From contig CBDCUQ010000001.1 in assembly GCA_965222835.1 (NCBI GenBank), positions 62,001 through 126,000 on the forward strand: 64,000 bases of DNA, written 5' to 3'. The notes under the pieces are model-generated. The model was not told where the DNA came from and searched no databases. It saw only the letters and a program-made list of their open reading frames with translations. Origin of the DNA: CBDCUQ01 sp965222835 (GTDB lineage: Bacteria > Pseudomonadota > Alphaproteobacteria > Rhizobiales > Hyphomicrobiaceae). The position numbers and the translations under genes were made by a program. This document shows, in pieces, positions 37,058 to 45,538 of the stretch (positions are counted from its first letter, which is position 1; each line of letters starts with the position of its first letter).

Positions 37058-37513
37058 CTACTCGCAAACGCACTTGGCGGATTTCGCGCACGGCGGAGCG
37101 GCTTCCGCTACGCATTCGCCCTTTGCCGAGCCCTGCCCCTTGCACCACACATCGCAGTCGAACTTGTCGGGATGCCCCGTATCGTTGTCGTGCTTGTGAA
37201 TAACGTCGGCGCCAGGATTGGATTCAACCAAGACGACCTCCGAGAGGCATGCCTCGCCGAAGCTTCGACCATTATCATTTCCGTCTTTGTCCGTCCCAAT
37301 GTGGCATCCGGCTTCACCGGGTTTAACGCCGTCCGTATCCTTCCAATACGTGACCGTGTTTTCCTTCCAATCGTCGGGTTTGAACGCGAACGTCCCGAGC
37401 GCGCCGGCCATTCCTTTGGCGCCTTTGGAAGGCTCGCCGTCATGAGAGTCTCCACAAGCGCCAATCAATACGGATAGGCAGGCTGCCAAGACAAACGCAA
37501 TTGCACGGGTCAT
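37058..37513 (-). CDS. Cysteine-rich putative lipoprotein
   Basis: A 151-residue product starting at ATG 37513 with AAGGGGG upstream. MTRAIAFVLAACLSVLIGAC is a signal peptide with a lipobox, so C20 is probably lipidated. The mature part has a soluble region (TFAFKPDDWKENTVTYWKD) and a Cys-rich C-terminus with a CDVWCKGQG...C...PPCAKSAKCVCE pattern, likely disulphide-bonded or metal-binding. I do not recognise the family. The frame stays open up to 37699, but that extension precedes the ribosome site and signal peptide. It has no partner on the same strand. Confidence 0.65.
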   Translation of the reverse strand: MTRAIAFVLAACLSVLIGACGDSHDGEPSKGAKGMAGALGTFAFKPDDWKENTVTYWKDTDGVKPGEAGCHIGTDKDGNDNGRSFGEACLSEVVLVESNPGADVIHKHDNDTGHPDKFDCDVWCKGQGSAKGECVAEAAPPCAKSAKCVCE

Positions 37514-37844
37514 TGAGGTCCCCCTTTGACATATTCTACTCTGAACGAGACATCCGTTTGGACCGTCGACGCAATGCTCGTCAAGGTCCTTATCGTAACT
37601 ACCCTCTGAAGCGAAGGAAATCGTCGACAAGTTCGCCTGTCCATGCACCACGCTTGGCCAACCAAGTCCCTGATCCACACCAAAAGAAAGCAAGCCCATA
37701 ACAATGGCACCAACATGCGAAACCTATGCGCTGTTCCCTGCGGTACAGCTGACAGCTCCGATCCATCCAAAACTCACAGTTCCCATCGTGGGGCTTGCAT
37801 GAAGGTGATCAATGAACGCACCGCACGAGAGAAGGTCGGCCTTT
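37514..37844. other. Spacer between divergent lipoprotein and small-ORF genes
   Basis: About 330 bases that must hold two divergent promoters. No tRNA, long repeat or strong hairpin was seen. Confidence 0.35.
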
Positions 37845-38111
37845 ATGAATTATCATATCTCAGTCCCAACGCGAGACGAACTCGATCTCGCCGTCGCCTA
37901 TCTGAAAGAGCACTATGTCGTCGTCGAAAAAGAACCCGACATAGCCCGCATGTGCAGGAAAAAGAAGAGATTTTGGCATTACCTCGGAAGTCTATTTCTC
38001 GGACTTCTTGCTTCAGGCCCAATGAGTTCACCGCGATTTCCGATTTCGGAGGCTATCAAGAACATCCCTTATGGGACCAAAGAAATCGAAATCCGTATCG
38101 CGAGTGCTTGA
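37845..38111 (+). CDS. Small hypothetical protein, first of a tandem pair
   Basis: An 88-residue product from ATG 37845, with GAGAAGG about ten bases upstream; ATG 37812 (AAGGTGATC upstream) would add eleven residues. It reads MNYHISVPTRDELDLAVAYL, then a basic stretch MCRKKKRFWHYLG and a short hydrophobic segment (SLFLGLLASG). I do not recognise it. A longer overlapping frame (37643-38473) has a worse start and low-complexity composition. The stop TGA is directly followed by the ATG of the next gene (TGAATG), which argues that both are real and translated together. Confidence 0.45.
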   Translation: MNYHISVPTRDELDLAVAYLKEHYVVVEKEPDIARMCRKKKRFWHYLGSLFLGLLASGPMSSPRFPISEAIKNIPYGTKEIEIRIASA

Positions 38112-38489
38112 ATGCGCCCCGGCCTGGCGCAAAAATTCTGGTTCAAAAACGGACCTATCTTGCGCATCTTGTTGACAAAAACGGCTCTACTCACTCTTGC
38201 CCTCGTCTCGGTCAGCGGCGCGCTGCTCTGCATCCTCGAGATTATGAGAACGAAGACGGCCGATCGCGGAATGGCACACTATTGCAGCGGTCTATCGCAG
38301 GAGGACAGCGTCGGCCAAATTCGGAAGAATGCAAAGGAGACCGGATATCCGACACGCGACTACCCGGCCACGCAATACAGTCCCCCCATTTTGGAGATCC
38401 AAACCCAGCATTGGCTGCGGTCCATCTGCACCATTCGTCATCGCAACGGAGCCGTCATCTCCGTGAACTTTGATCCCTGGTACGAGTAG
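38112..38489 (+). CDS. Hypothetical membrane protein, second of a tandem pair
   Basis: A 125-residue protein with an N-terminal transmembrane segment (about 18-43, ILRILLTKTALLTLALVSVS) and a predicted extracytoplasmic domain with two cysteines (YCSGLSQ and SICTIRH) that could pair. It ends NGAVISVNFDPWYE. No family is recognised. Its ATG abuts the stop of the preceding small gene, so it is probably translated by reinitiation. Downstream is the convergent copper ATPase gene. Confidence 0.5.
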   Translation: MRPGLAQKFWFKNGPILRILLTKTALLTLALVSVSGALLCILEIMRTKTADRGMAHYCSGLSQEDSVGQIRKNAKETGYPTRDYPATQYSPPILEIQTQHWLRSICTIRHRNGAVISVNFDPWYE

Positions 38490-38538
38490 TCACTCAAGCC
38501 CGGCAAAAATGAGAGCGTCCTAGCAGAGCCCGGGCCTC

Positions 38539-40917
38539 TCACAACGTGACGTGATTGAGACGCAATGCGTTCCCGACAACACTCACCGAGGAAAGAGACA
38601 TCGCTGCAGCCGCAATAATCGGCGACAGCAGAATCCCGAAGACCGGATAGAGCACACCTGCGGCGATCGGCACGCCCGCAGCATTGTAAATAAACGCAAA
38701 GAACAAATTCTGCCGGATATTCGCCATGGTCGCTGTCGACAGGTGCCGCGCCCGAACGATGCCGGTAAGATCGCCCTTGAGGAGCGTCACGCCCGCACTC
38801 TCCATAGCGACATCGGTGCCGGTCCCCATCGCAACACCCACATCGGCCGCCGCCAGCGCCGGTGCATCATTGACGCCGTCACCTGCCATCGCCACCACGC
38901 GGCCCTGGCTTCTGAACCGCTCCACAATCTTGCTCTTATCCGCGGGCAGGACCTCCGCCTCGACATCGGAGATCTTGAGATGCGAAGCCACGGCCTGGGC
39001 CGTCTTGCGGTTGTCACCGGTCAACATCACCACCTGAATGCCGGCGTCCTTCAAAGCCGCAATCGCGTCGGGAGTCGTTGCCTTAATCGGATCAGCGATT
39101 GCAATGATGCCCGCCGCCTGTCCATCGACCGCGATAAAAATAGCTGTTGCGCCTTGCGTTCGCATTTCGTCAGCCGCATCCGAAAGGCTGTCTGTGTCAA
39201 CGCCGGCATCCATCATGATGTGCTGATTGCCAATAACGATCTTCCGCCCGTCGACTTCACCGATGACACCCTTACCTATAGGTGAATCAAAGCTCGAGGG
39301 CTGCATCAGCGCAATCTTCCGCGCGTTGGCCGCGCGAACGATCGCAGCCGCGAGCGGGTGCTCGCTCGAACGCTCCAAACTGGCGGTCAATCGCAAGAGC
39401 TCAGTTTCGGCCATTCCAGCGGCCGTCTTGATGCCGACCACGCTTGGCTGACCCTCAGTAAGCGTGCCGGTCTTGTCGATAACGAGCGTATCGACCTTCT
39501 CCATGCGTTCGAGCGCCTCGGCATTTTTGATAAGAACGCCCGACTGCGCACCACGTCCAACGCCCACCATGATTGACATCGGCGTGGCAAGCCCTAATGC
39601 GCAGGGACAGGCGATGATAAGTACGGACACGGCAGCAATCAGTCCAAAGGTCATCCGTGGCTCAGGTCCCCAGATGGACCACGTGACAAAGGCAAGCACC
39701 GCAATCAAAAGGACGGTCGGCACGAACCAGGCAGACACCTGATCGGCAAGCCGTTGAATCGGCGCCCGGCTTCGCTGCGCTTGTGAGACCATCTGCACGA
39801 TCTGGGCGAGCACAGTCTCCCGGCCCACCTTGTCGGCCCGCATCACAAAGCCACCGGATTGATTCATCGTGCCACCGATGACCGTTTCGCCAATGCCTTT
39901 GGTCACAGGCATGCTCTCGCCGGTCACCATAGATTCGTCGATGGCGCTCCGGCCGTCCAGGATCTCGCCATCAACAGGCACCCGTTCACCGGGACGAACC
40001 CGAAGCCGGTCCCCCGCCACGACCTGATCGAGGCCCACATCCTCGTCGCTGCCGTCAGCCTTGATCCGCCGCGCCACCTTTGGCGACAGGTCGAGCAGGG
40101 CTTTAATAGCGCCGCTCGTCCGCTCCCTGGCCCTCAGCTCCAACACCTGCCCAAGCAGAACCAGCACAACAATGACGGCAGCAGCCTCGAAATAAATTGG
40201 GACTGATCCATCTGCCGCCTGCATCGACGGCGGAAACAGGTCGGGCCAGACGGTCCCGATGACGCTGTACGTCCATGCGACGCCGGTCCCCATAGCAATC
40301 AACGTGAACATATTGAGGTTCATCGTCTTGAGTGACGCCCACCCCCGCGCGAAGAAGGGCCAGCCGGCCCAAAGCACGACAGGCGTTGCAAGTACGAGCT
40401 GAATCCAGTTCGACGTCTGCGGACCCAGCCATTGATTCAAACCCGTGAGGTGTCCACCCATCTCCAGAGCAAACACGGGAAGGGTCATCGCAAGACCAAT
40501 CCAAAACCGCCGCGTCATGTCGGCAAGCTCGGGATTGGGGCCCGTGTCGACAGACACAACCTCCGGCTCCAGCGCCATCCCACAAATCGGGCAAGAACCT
40601 GGGCCCTCCTGGCGGATTTCCGGATGCATCGGGCAGGTATAAATCGTGCCTGCCGGGACGGGAGCAGCCGGACTCGCCTGCGGCCTCAGATACTTGTCCG
40701 GCTCTGCAATAAACTTCTCTCGGCATCTTGCAGAGCAGAAGTAATAGGGGTGCCCCTCATGACTATGCCGGTGCTTCGCGGTATGCGGATCCACGCTCAT
40801 GCCGCAAACCGGATCGACGCCGGTCTTGACGCCCTCATGAGTGGAACTTGAGCAACAGGCGTGCGGCGCAGCTGTCCCGGAAGATGCGACGGTCTCCGAT
40901 TTCGATTGCTCCGGCAT
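38539..40917 (-). CDS. Copper-translocating P1B-type ATPase with YHS and heavy-metal binding domains
   Basis: A 792-residue inner-membrane pump, probably exporting Cu(I). The N-terminus has a His/Cys-rich start (HACCSSSTHEG), a YHS domain with DPVCGMSVD and YYFCSARCREKF, and a heavy-metal binding segment with YTCPMHPEI and CPICGMALEP. The core has eight helices, the metal site CPCALGLATP, the phosphorylation site DKTGTLTEG and the hinge GDGVNDAPAL. The usual CxxC ferredoxin-like domain is replaced by YHS. The start at 40917 has AGGAGACTC upstream. No copper regulator or chaperone is adjacent. CopA/CopB/silver-type is not settled by sequence alone. Confidence 0.93.
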   Translation of the reverse strand: MPEQSKSETVASSGTAAPHACCSSSTHEGVKTGVDPVCGMSVDPHTAKHRHSHEGHPYYFCSARCREKFIAEPDKYLRPQASPAAPVPAGTIYTCPMHPEIRQEGPGSCPICGMALEPEVVSVDTGPNPELADMTRRFWIGLAMTLPVFALEMGGHLTGLNQWLGPQTSNWIQLVLATPVVLWAGWPFFARGWASLKTMNLNMFTLIAMGTGVAWTYSVIGTVWPDLFPPSMQAADGSVPIYFEAAAVIVVLVLLGQVLELRARERTSGAIKALLDLSPKVARRIKADGSDEDVGLDQVVAGDRLRVRPGERVPVDGEILDGRSAIDESMVTGESMPVTKGIGETVIGGTMNQSGGFVMRADKVGRETVLAQIVQMVSQAQRSRAPIQRLADQVSAWFVPTVLLIAVLAFVTWSIWGPEPRMTFGLIAAVSVLIIACPCALGLATPMSIMVGVGRGAQSGVLIKNAEALERMEKVDTLVIDKTGTLTEGQPSVVGIKTAAGMAETELLRLTASLERSSEHPLAAAIVRAANARKIALMQPSSFDSPIGKGVIGEVDGRKIVIGNQHIMMDAGVDTDSLSDAADEMRTQGATAIFIAVDGQAAGIIAIADPIKATTPDAIAALKDAGIQVVMLTGDNRKTAQAVASHLKISDVEAEVLPADKSKIVERFRSQGRVVAMAGDGVNDAPALAAADVGVAMGTGTDVAMESAGVTLLKGDLTGIVRARHLSTATMANIRQNLFFAFIYNAAGVPIAAGVLYPVFGILLSPIIAAAAMSLSSVSVVGNALRLNHVTL

Positions 40918-41002
40918 GAGTCTCCTGTCCTCGCGCATTGATCCGCATGAAAGCGCAGAATACGGCCCCGCACTTTGACAAAAGATAAGGGCGCCATGTC
41001 CC

Positions 41003-41893
41003 CTAATCGAGGGTCAATGCCTCAGTCGCCTCGAAACGCAGGCCATTCGGCCAGAAGATGTGGGCCCGCTCATTGACCAGACCCGGGTCTCCAGTCGTCA
41101 GCAGACGAAGTGCAGACGCCTCTCCCGGACGAATGTACTGCGGCTTGCGCGCCAGATAATCCTCAAGACTGTCGGCAACCACCTCCGGCTGGGAGAGAAT
41201 GCGTGTCGCCGCCGGCAAGTGCCGCTTGAACACGTGCTCGACCAGAGGAAAATGCGTACAGCCGAGGATCGCCCGGTGCGGAGCCTCACCACCGGCCTGA
41301 ACAAGCGCCGCATCGATCCCGCTCTTGACAAGCCGGTCCAACTCGCTTTCACGAGCCTCGGCTTCGATCGCGCCAGCGAGCTCCGAGCAGATCTGCTGAA
41401 TAATGGTGACCTTAGGCGTTCTCTTGCGAATCTCCTCAGGATACACATTCGACTGGATCGTTCGCGTCGTTCCAAACACCGCAATGCGATCGGTAAGATT
41501 CTTTTGCGGGTATTGCGGCATCGTCACCGACCACGGTGTCTGTGTCGCCGCCTCCACTGTCGGCGCAACAATGCCGATGACGTTATGACCCCGACCTGGC
41601 CAATCGCTATGAGGCAACCACTCCTGCTGAAGCCGGCGCAGGGACACTGCCGTCGCCGTGTTACAGCCCAGAAGGACCAGCTTACACCCGCGCCGAAAGA
41701 GTACTTCAGTCGCCGCCCGCGACAACGCAACAACCTCTTCCGATGACCGGTTGCCATAAGGCACGTTCGCGTGATCGCCAAGATATGCGAAAGCAAGTTT
41801 GGGAAACCGCGCGACAAGCGCGTGCAGAATTGTAAGCCCGCCAAGGCCAGAATCGAAGACGCCGATCATGCTACGCGTGTGTGGGCTAGGCAC
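41003..41893 (-). CDS. murI: Glutamate racemase
   Basis: Interconverts L- and D-glutamate, providing D-Glu for peptidoglycan. The 296-residue product has GVFDSGLGGLTIL near the N-terminus and the two catalytic cysteines in LLGCNTATAVSL and AILGCTHFPLVEH. The GTG at 41893 precedes an ATG at 41869 (MIGVFDSG); no ribosome site decides between them. It is 49 bases after the end of fabI2 and could be transcribed separately. Confidence 0.95.
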   Translation of the reverse strand: MPSPHTRSMIGVFDSGLGGLTILHALVARFPKLAFAYLGDHANVPYGNRSSEEVVALSRAATEVLFRRGCKLVLLGCNTATAVSLRRLQQEWLPHSDWPGRGHNVIGIVAPTVEAATQTPWSVTMPQYPQKNLTDRIAVFGTTRTIQSNVYPEEIRKRTPKVTIIQQICSELAGAIEAEARESELDRLVKSGIDAALVQAGGEAPHRAILGCTHFPLVEHVFKRHLPAATRILSQPEVVADSLEDYLARKPQYIRPGEASALRLLTTGDPGLVNERAHIFWPNGLRFEATEALTLD

Positions 41894-41942
41894 CGAAGCA
41901 TGTCAACACACCGACTGCCAGCCGCTGACATTGCTCGTGTTT

Positions 41943-42806
41943 CTACTCCGCCGCCTCACCCGGGGTGCTCCCCGACGCCTGCGCCTCAGCTCTCTTGAGA
42001 GCATCCAGCGTCGGCATGGAGACCGTGTTGTAGCCACAGTCCACAAAGTGAACCTCGCCGGTCACGGCACCCGACAATGGTGAAAGCAAATAAAGCGCCG
42101 ATCCACCAACCTCATCGAGCGACGGTGTCCGCTTCAGCGGAGAATTTTCCTTCTGGAAATTGAAGATGACCCGCGCGTCCGAAACGCCGGCACCCGAAAG
42201 CGTACGCATTGGACCGGCTGAAAGTGCGTTGACGCGAATGCCTTGCGGACCAAGGTCGGCTGCGAGATAGCGCACACTGGCTTCGAGTGCAGCCTTGGCA
42301 ACGCCCATCACGTTATAAGAGGGTACCGACCGCGTCGCTCCGCCATATGAGAGCGTGAGCAAAGAGCCCCCGTTTGGCATCAGCGCCGCGGCGCGTTTAG
42401 CAACCTCTGTAAACGAGAAGCAGGAGATCACCATCGTATTTGAGAAGTTGTCTCGCGTCGTATTGACGTAACGGCCGGACAGTTCCTTGGGATCGGAATA
42501 GGCAAGAGCGTGAACAACGAAATCCAAGCTTCCCCACGTCTTCTCCACGCTCGCAAATGCCTTGTCGACACTCTCAAGGTCGAGCACGTTGACGGGTTCA
42601 ATGATTTTCGAGCCGACAGATTCTGCAAGTGGAACCGCGCGCCGCCCAAAGGCTCCGTCCTGATATGTGAAGGCCAGCTCGGCGCCCTGACCGGCCAAAA
42701 TGCGTGCAATCCCCCACGCAATCGAACGTTCATTGGCCACGCCCATGATTAGGCCGCGCTTTCCGGCCATCATCGGTCCAGGATTGGCAATGTCGACTTC
42801 TGACAT
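41943..42806 (-). CDS. fabI: Enoyl-[acyl-carrier-protein] reductase (NADH), copy 2
   Basis: Second FabI of the window, 287 residues from ATG 42806. The cofactor site is GVANERSIAWGIARIL and the active site is SYGGATRSVPSYNVMGVAKA. It has an Ala/Ser-rich C-terminal tail after VDCGYNTVSMPT. Compared with copy 1 (32223-33071) it differs at many positions, so this is an old paralogue pair rather than a recent duplication. It ends the fabA-fabB-fabI operon. Differing chain-length preference or triclosan response of the two copies is possible but not visible. Confidence 0.94.
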   Translation of the reverse strand: MSEVDIANPGPMMAGKRGLIMGVANERSIAWGIARILAGQGAELAFTYQDGAFGRRAVPLAESVGSKIIEPVNVLDLESVDKAFASVEKTWGSLDFVVHALAYSDPKELSGRYVNTTRDNFSNTMVISCFSFTEVAKRAAALMPNGGSLLTLSYGGATRSVPSYNVMGVAKAALEASVRYLAADLGPQGIRVNALSAGPMRTLSGAGVSDARVIFNFQKENSPLKRTPSLDEVGGSALYLLSPLSGAVTGEVHFVDCGYNTVSMPTLDALKRAEAQASGSTPGEAAE

Positions 42807-42940
42807 CCTACAGGTATCTCCGACTCTATGCGTTCGTGCGGCGGTTTCGAACCAGCCAGCTCCGTTCTTGTACAATCGCATGCCGAGACGCTCCAGCGGA
42901 CCTAAATCTTGGCCCTTTAGCGCTTTGGCATGACATCGTG

Positions 42941-44173
42941 TTAACTATCGTGCCGCCGGAACACGAGAGTGGCATTTGTGCCGCCAAACCCGAAGCTGTT
43001 CGACATCACACAGTTAAGCGACACATCGTCGATCCGTTCCCGGGCAATCGGCGCATCGGCAAACGCCGGATCAATCTCCTCGATGTGAGCGCTTTCACAG
43101 ACAAAACTATTGTTCATCATCAGCAGAGAGAAAATTGCTTCCTGAACACCGATCGCGCCAAGAGAGTGACCCGTCAACGACTTCGTCGCTGAAATTGGCG
43201 GAACTTCGGCACCAAAGACATCGCGGATAGCCGCAATCTCCCGCTCGTCGCCCACCGGTGTACCGGTACCATGCGGATTGATGTAGTCGATCTTCGGCGT
43301 GCCATTACCGTCGAGGCCCTCTAACGCCAGCTGCATACACCGGACAGCACCCTCCCCGGACGGAGCGACCATGTCGAAACCGTCCGACGTCGCACCATAA
43401 CCCGCCACTTCGCCGTAGATCTTCGCGCCGCGCGCCTTGGCACGCTCAAGCTCTTCGAGCACAACCACACCGGCCCCGCCGGCAATGACGAAACCGTCGC
43501 GGTTCTTGTCGTAAGCCCGGCTTGCAGTGGACGGCCGGTCGTTGAACTTGGAGGACATCGCCCCCATCGCGTCAAAGAGGTTAGAAAGCGTCCAGTCGAG
43601 TTCCTCGCAGCCACCGGCAAATATGACGTCCTGTTTGCCCCACTGTATGAGCTCGGCCGCATTGCCGATGCAGTGTGCGCTCGTCGCGCAGGCCGAGGAG
43701 ATCGAGTAGTTGGTACCCTTAATATGAAATGCGGTGGCGAGCGCCGCTGATGGCCCGGAGCACATGGCCTTCGGCACCTCGAATGGCCCAATCTTCTTAG
43801 GCCCGCCGCTCTTGACCGTGGTGTCGGCCGCTTTCACGATGGCCCGCGTCGACGGTCCACCCGCACCCATAATAATACCGGTGCGCTCGTTGACGACGTC
43901 TCCGTCCTCCAACCCCGCATCGCGAATCGCCTGATCCATGGCGATATAATTCCAGCCCACACCCTGGTCCATGAATCGCCTTGGCTTGCGCGGAACCATG
44001 GCCTGCCAATCGACCGTCGGCTCCCCATGAACCTGGCACTTGAACCCGAGCTCGGCATATTTTTCAGCGCGAGAAATACCGGACTTCGCCTCACTCAGCG
44101 AAGCGAGGACCTCTTGGGTCGTGTTGCCGATTGAGGAAACGATCCCCATGCCGGTAACGGCGACGCGTCTCAT
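42941..44173 (-). CDS. fabB: 3-oxoacyl-[acyl-carrier-protein] synthase I
   Basis: Condensing enzyme that extends unsaturated fatty-acid intermediates made by FabA. The 410-residue product begins MRRVAVTGMGIVSSIG (ATG 44173, GGGAGCTC upstream), has the active-site cysteine in SISSACATSAHCIG, the two histidines in NPHGTGTPVGD and SLTGHSLGA, and ends in FGFGGTNATLVFRR. It follows fabA by 48 bases and precedes fabI2, the standard unsaturated fatty-acid operon of Hyphomicrobiales. Confidence 0.96.
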   Translation of the reverse strand: MRRVAVTGMGIVSSIGNTTQEVLASLSEAKSGISRAEKYAELGFKCQVHGEPTVDWQAMVPRKPRRFMDQGVGWNYIAMDQAIRDAGLEDGDVVNERTGIIMGAGGPSTRAIVKAADTTVKSGGPKKIGPFEVPKAMCSGPSAALATAFHIKGTNYSISSACATSAHCIGNAAELIQWGKQDVIFAGGCEELDWTLSNLFDAMGAMSSKFNDRPSTASRAYDKNRDGFVIAGGAGVVVLEELERAKARGAKIYGEVAGYGATSDGFDMVAPSGEGAVRCMQLALEGLDGNGTPKIDYINPHGTGTPVGDEREIAAIRDVFGAEVPPISATKSLTGHSLGAIGVQEAIFSLLMMNNSFVCESAHIEEIDPAFADAPIARERIDDVSLNCVMSNSFGFGGTNATLVFRRHDS

Positions 44174-44221
44174 CAAGAGCTCCCTTTCCTAAACTCTGCC
44201 TTCGCAAGAGAGACCGAACGG

Positions 44222-44767
44222 CTAAGCCGCGGCGTCTCCGACAGGCCCCTCTTCCGACTCGAACAATCCGACACGCAGATCCTTGGCCGTGTAGATAACC
44301 TCACCATCTGCAACAAGTTGACCGTCGGCAATTGCTAGCTTCAACTTGCGCAGAATGACCCGCTTGAGGTCAACAATATATTCTACTTTTCTGACACCGG
44401 GCACGACCATCCCTGTGAACTTCACTTCGCCGACACCAAGCGCGCGTCCGCGCCCCGGAGCGCCCAGCCAGCCCAAGTAGAAGCCCGTCAACTGCCACAA
44501 GGCGTCAAGGCCGAGACAACCCGGCATCACCGGATCCCCGTGGAAATGGCATTTGAAGAACCAGTCCAGCCGTTCGTTTCCGGCGACCGCCAGCTCCGCC
44601 TTGACTTGTCCTTTGTCGAAGGCACCACCGGTGTCGGAAATCGAAGGAATAGAATCGAACATCAGCATCGGCGGCAGCGGCAGCTGGGCGTTGCCCCGCC
44701 CAAACAACTCCCCGCGCCCGCAAGTCAGCAAGTCCTCGAAAGTGTAGCTCGAACGGCGTTCCGCCAT
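44222..44767 (-). CDS. fabA: 3-hydroxydecanoyl-[acyl-carrier-protein] dehydratase / isomerase
   Basis: Dehydrates 3-hydroxydecanoyl-ACP and isomerises the product to the cis-3 form, the branch point to unsaturated fatty acids. The 181-residue length is normal. FHGDPVMPGCLGLDALWQL carries the catalytic His and Asp; LPLPPMLMFD and GRALGVGEVKF are conserved family segments. The C-terminal tail is slightly longer and acidic (ESEEGPVGD). It leads the fabA-fabB-fabI operon and is divergent from irr across about 320 bases. Confidence 0.96.
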   Translation of the reverse strand: MAERRSSYTFEDLLTCGRGELFGRGNAQLPLPPMLMFDSIPSISDTGGAFDKGQVKAELAVAGNERLDWFFKCHFHGDPVMPGCLGLDALWQLTGFYLGWLGAPGRGRALGVGEVKFTGMVVPGVRKVEYIVDLKRVILRKLKLAIADGQLVADGEVIYTAKDLRVGLFESEEGPVGDAAA

Positions 44768-45088
44768 GATCCGCGAGGCTCCCCCGTTAATTTTCAGCTT
44801 AGCCCGCGCGAAATGGGGCCGCCGCAGTCGCGGTGTCCTAACACACCTATAGCCCCTTCAAAAGCCAAACCGCACCAGCGTCAAGGCACGCAAATCGGCC
44901 ATAATCAGCTTATTTTGCCAAGGGTTGCGGCGAAACGAGGCGGTCCATATACTTTGCACCCGGTGTAGTATCGTCCGGCGCCAGCGGCTCCCAGGCGGGG
45001 CTTGACCTGACCGTTGCGCCTGGGAACAGGGCCTCCGGAGCAACCGCCGCGTTTCGCGCGAACGATTGGAAAGCTGAGGAACAGGAAG
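44768..45088. promoter_or_regulatory. Divergent fabA / irr control region with an inverted repeat
   Basis: About 320 bases shared by the fabA operon and irr. A perfect nine-base inverted repeat, TCCCAGGCG (44989-44997) and CGCCTGGGA (45017-45025) with a 19-base spacer, lies 60-100 bases before the irr start, in its probable leader. It may be an mRNA hairpin or an operator; no consensus ICE/Irr box was recognised. Promoter hexamers are not clear enough to call. Confidence 0.45.
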
Positions 45089-45511
45089 TTGGCAACCTGC
45101 ATAACCAATAAGTTGCGCATGGCTGGTCTTCGCCCGACCCGCCAACGCATCACCCTCGCTGCGCTGCTATTTGACTCGGGCGATCGGCACGTCTCTGCCG
45201 AGATGCTCCACGCCGAAGCCCTTGGTGCAGGAGAACAGGTTTCGCTCGCAACCGTCTACAACACACTTCACCAGTTCACAGAAGTAGGCCTCCTGCGGGA
45301 GCTCGCCATCGAAGGTGGGAAAGCCTATTTCGATACGAATACGTCCAACCACAGCCACTTCTTCGTTGAGAACACTGGCGAATTGAAAGACATTCCAAGT
45401 GACATGATCCATGTCGCCGGATTGCCCGAGCCGCCCGAAGGCATGAAAGTCAGTCACATAGATGTGGTCGTGCGCCTTGTGCCGGACGAAGAACCAAAGG
45501 ACGGCCGCTAA
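45089..45511 (+). CDS. irr: Fur-family iron/heme-responsive regulator Irr
   Basis: Transcription factor controlling heme and iron genes in Hyphomicrobiales. The DNA-binding half has GLRPTRQRITLAALLF and VSLATVYNTLHQFTEVGLLREL; the dimer half has FDTNTSNHSHFFVE with the heme-linked HxH motif, and ends DIVVRL-like DVVVRLVPDEE. The start is placed at TTG 45089 (140 residues), since AGGAACAGGAAG lies just upstream and the family N-terminus (CITNKLRMAGLRP) needs residues before the ATG at 45119. The cysteine-proline heme regulatory motif of the Bradyrhizobium protein is absent. It is divergent from fabA, a conserved neighbourhood. Confidence 0.9.
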   Translation: MATCITNKLRMAGLRPTRQRITLAALLFDSGDRHVSAEMLHAEALGAGEQVSLATVYNTLHQFTEVGLLRELAIEGGKAYFDTNTSNHSHFFVENTGELKDIPSDMIHVAGLPEPPEGMKVSHIDVVVRLVPDEEPKDGR

Positions 45512-45538
45512 ACTTGCGGTACCCAGCCTAGCCGGCCC

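Noticed and set aside
37643..38473. 276-codon plus-strand frame over the orphan pair
   Set aside because: It overlaps two smaller frames that have ribosome sites and a TGAATG junction, and its product is Arg/Ser/His-rich without hydrophobic core.
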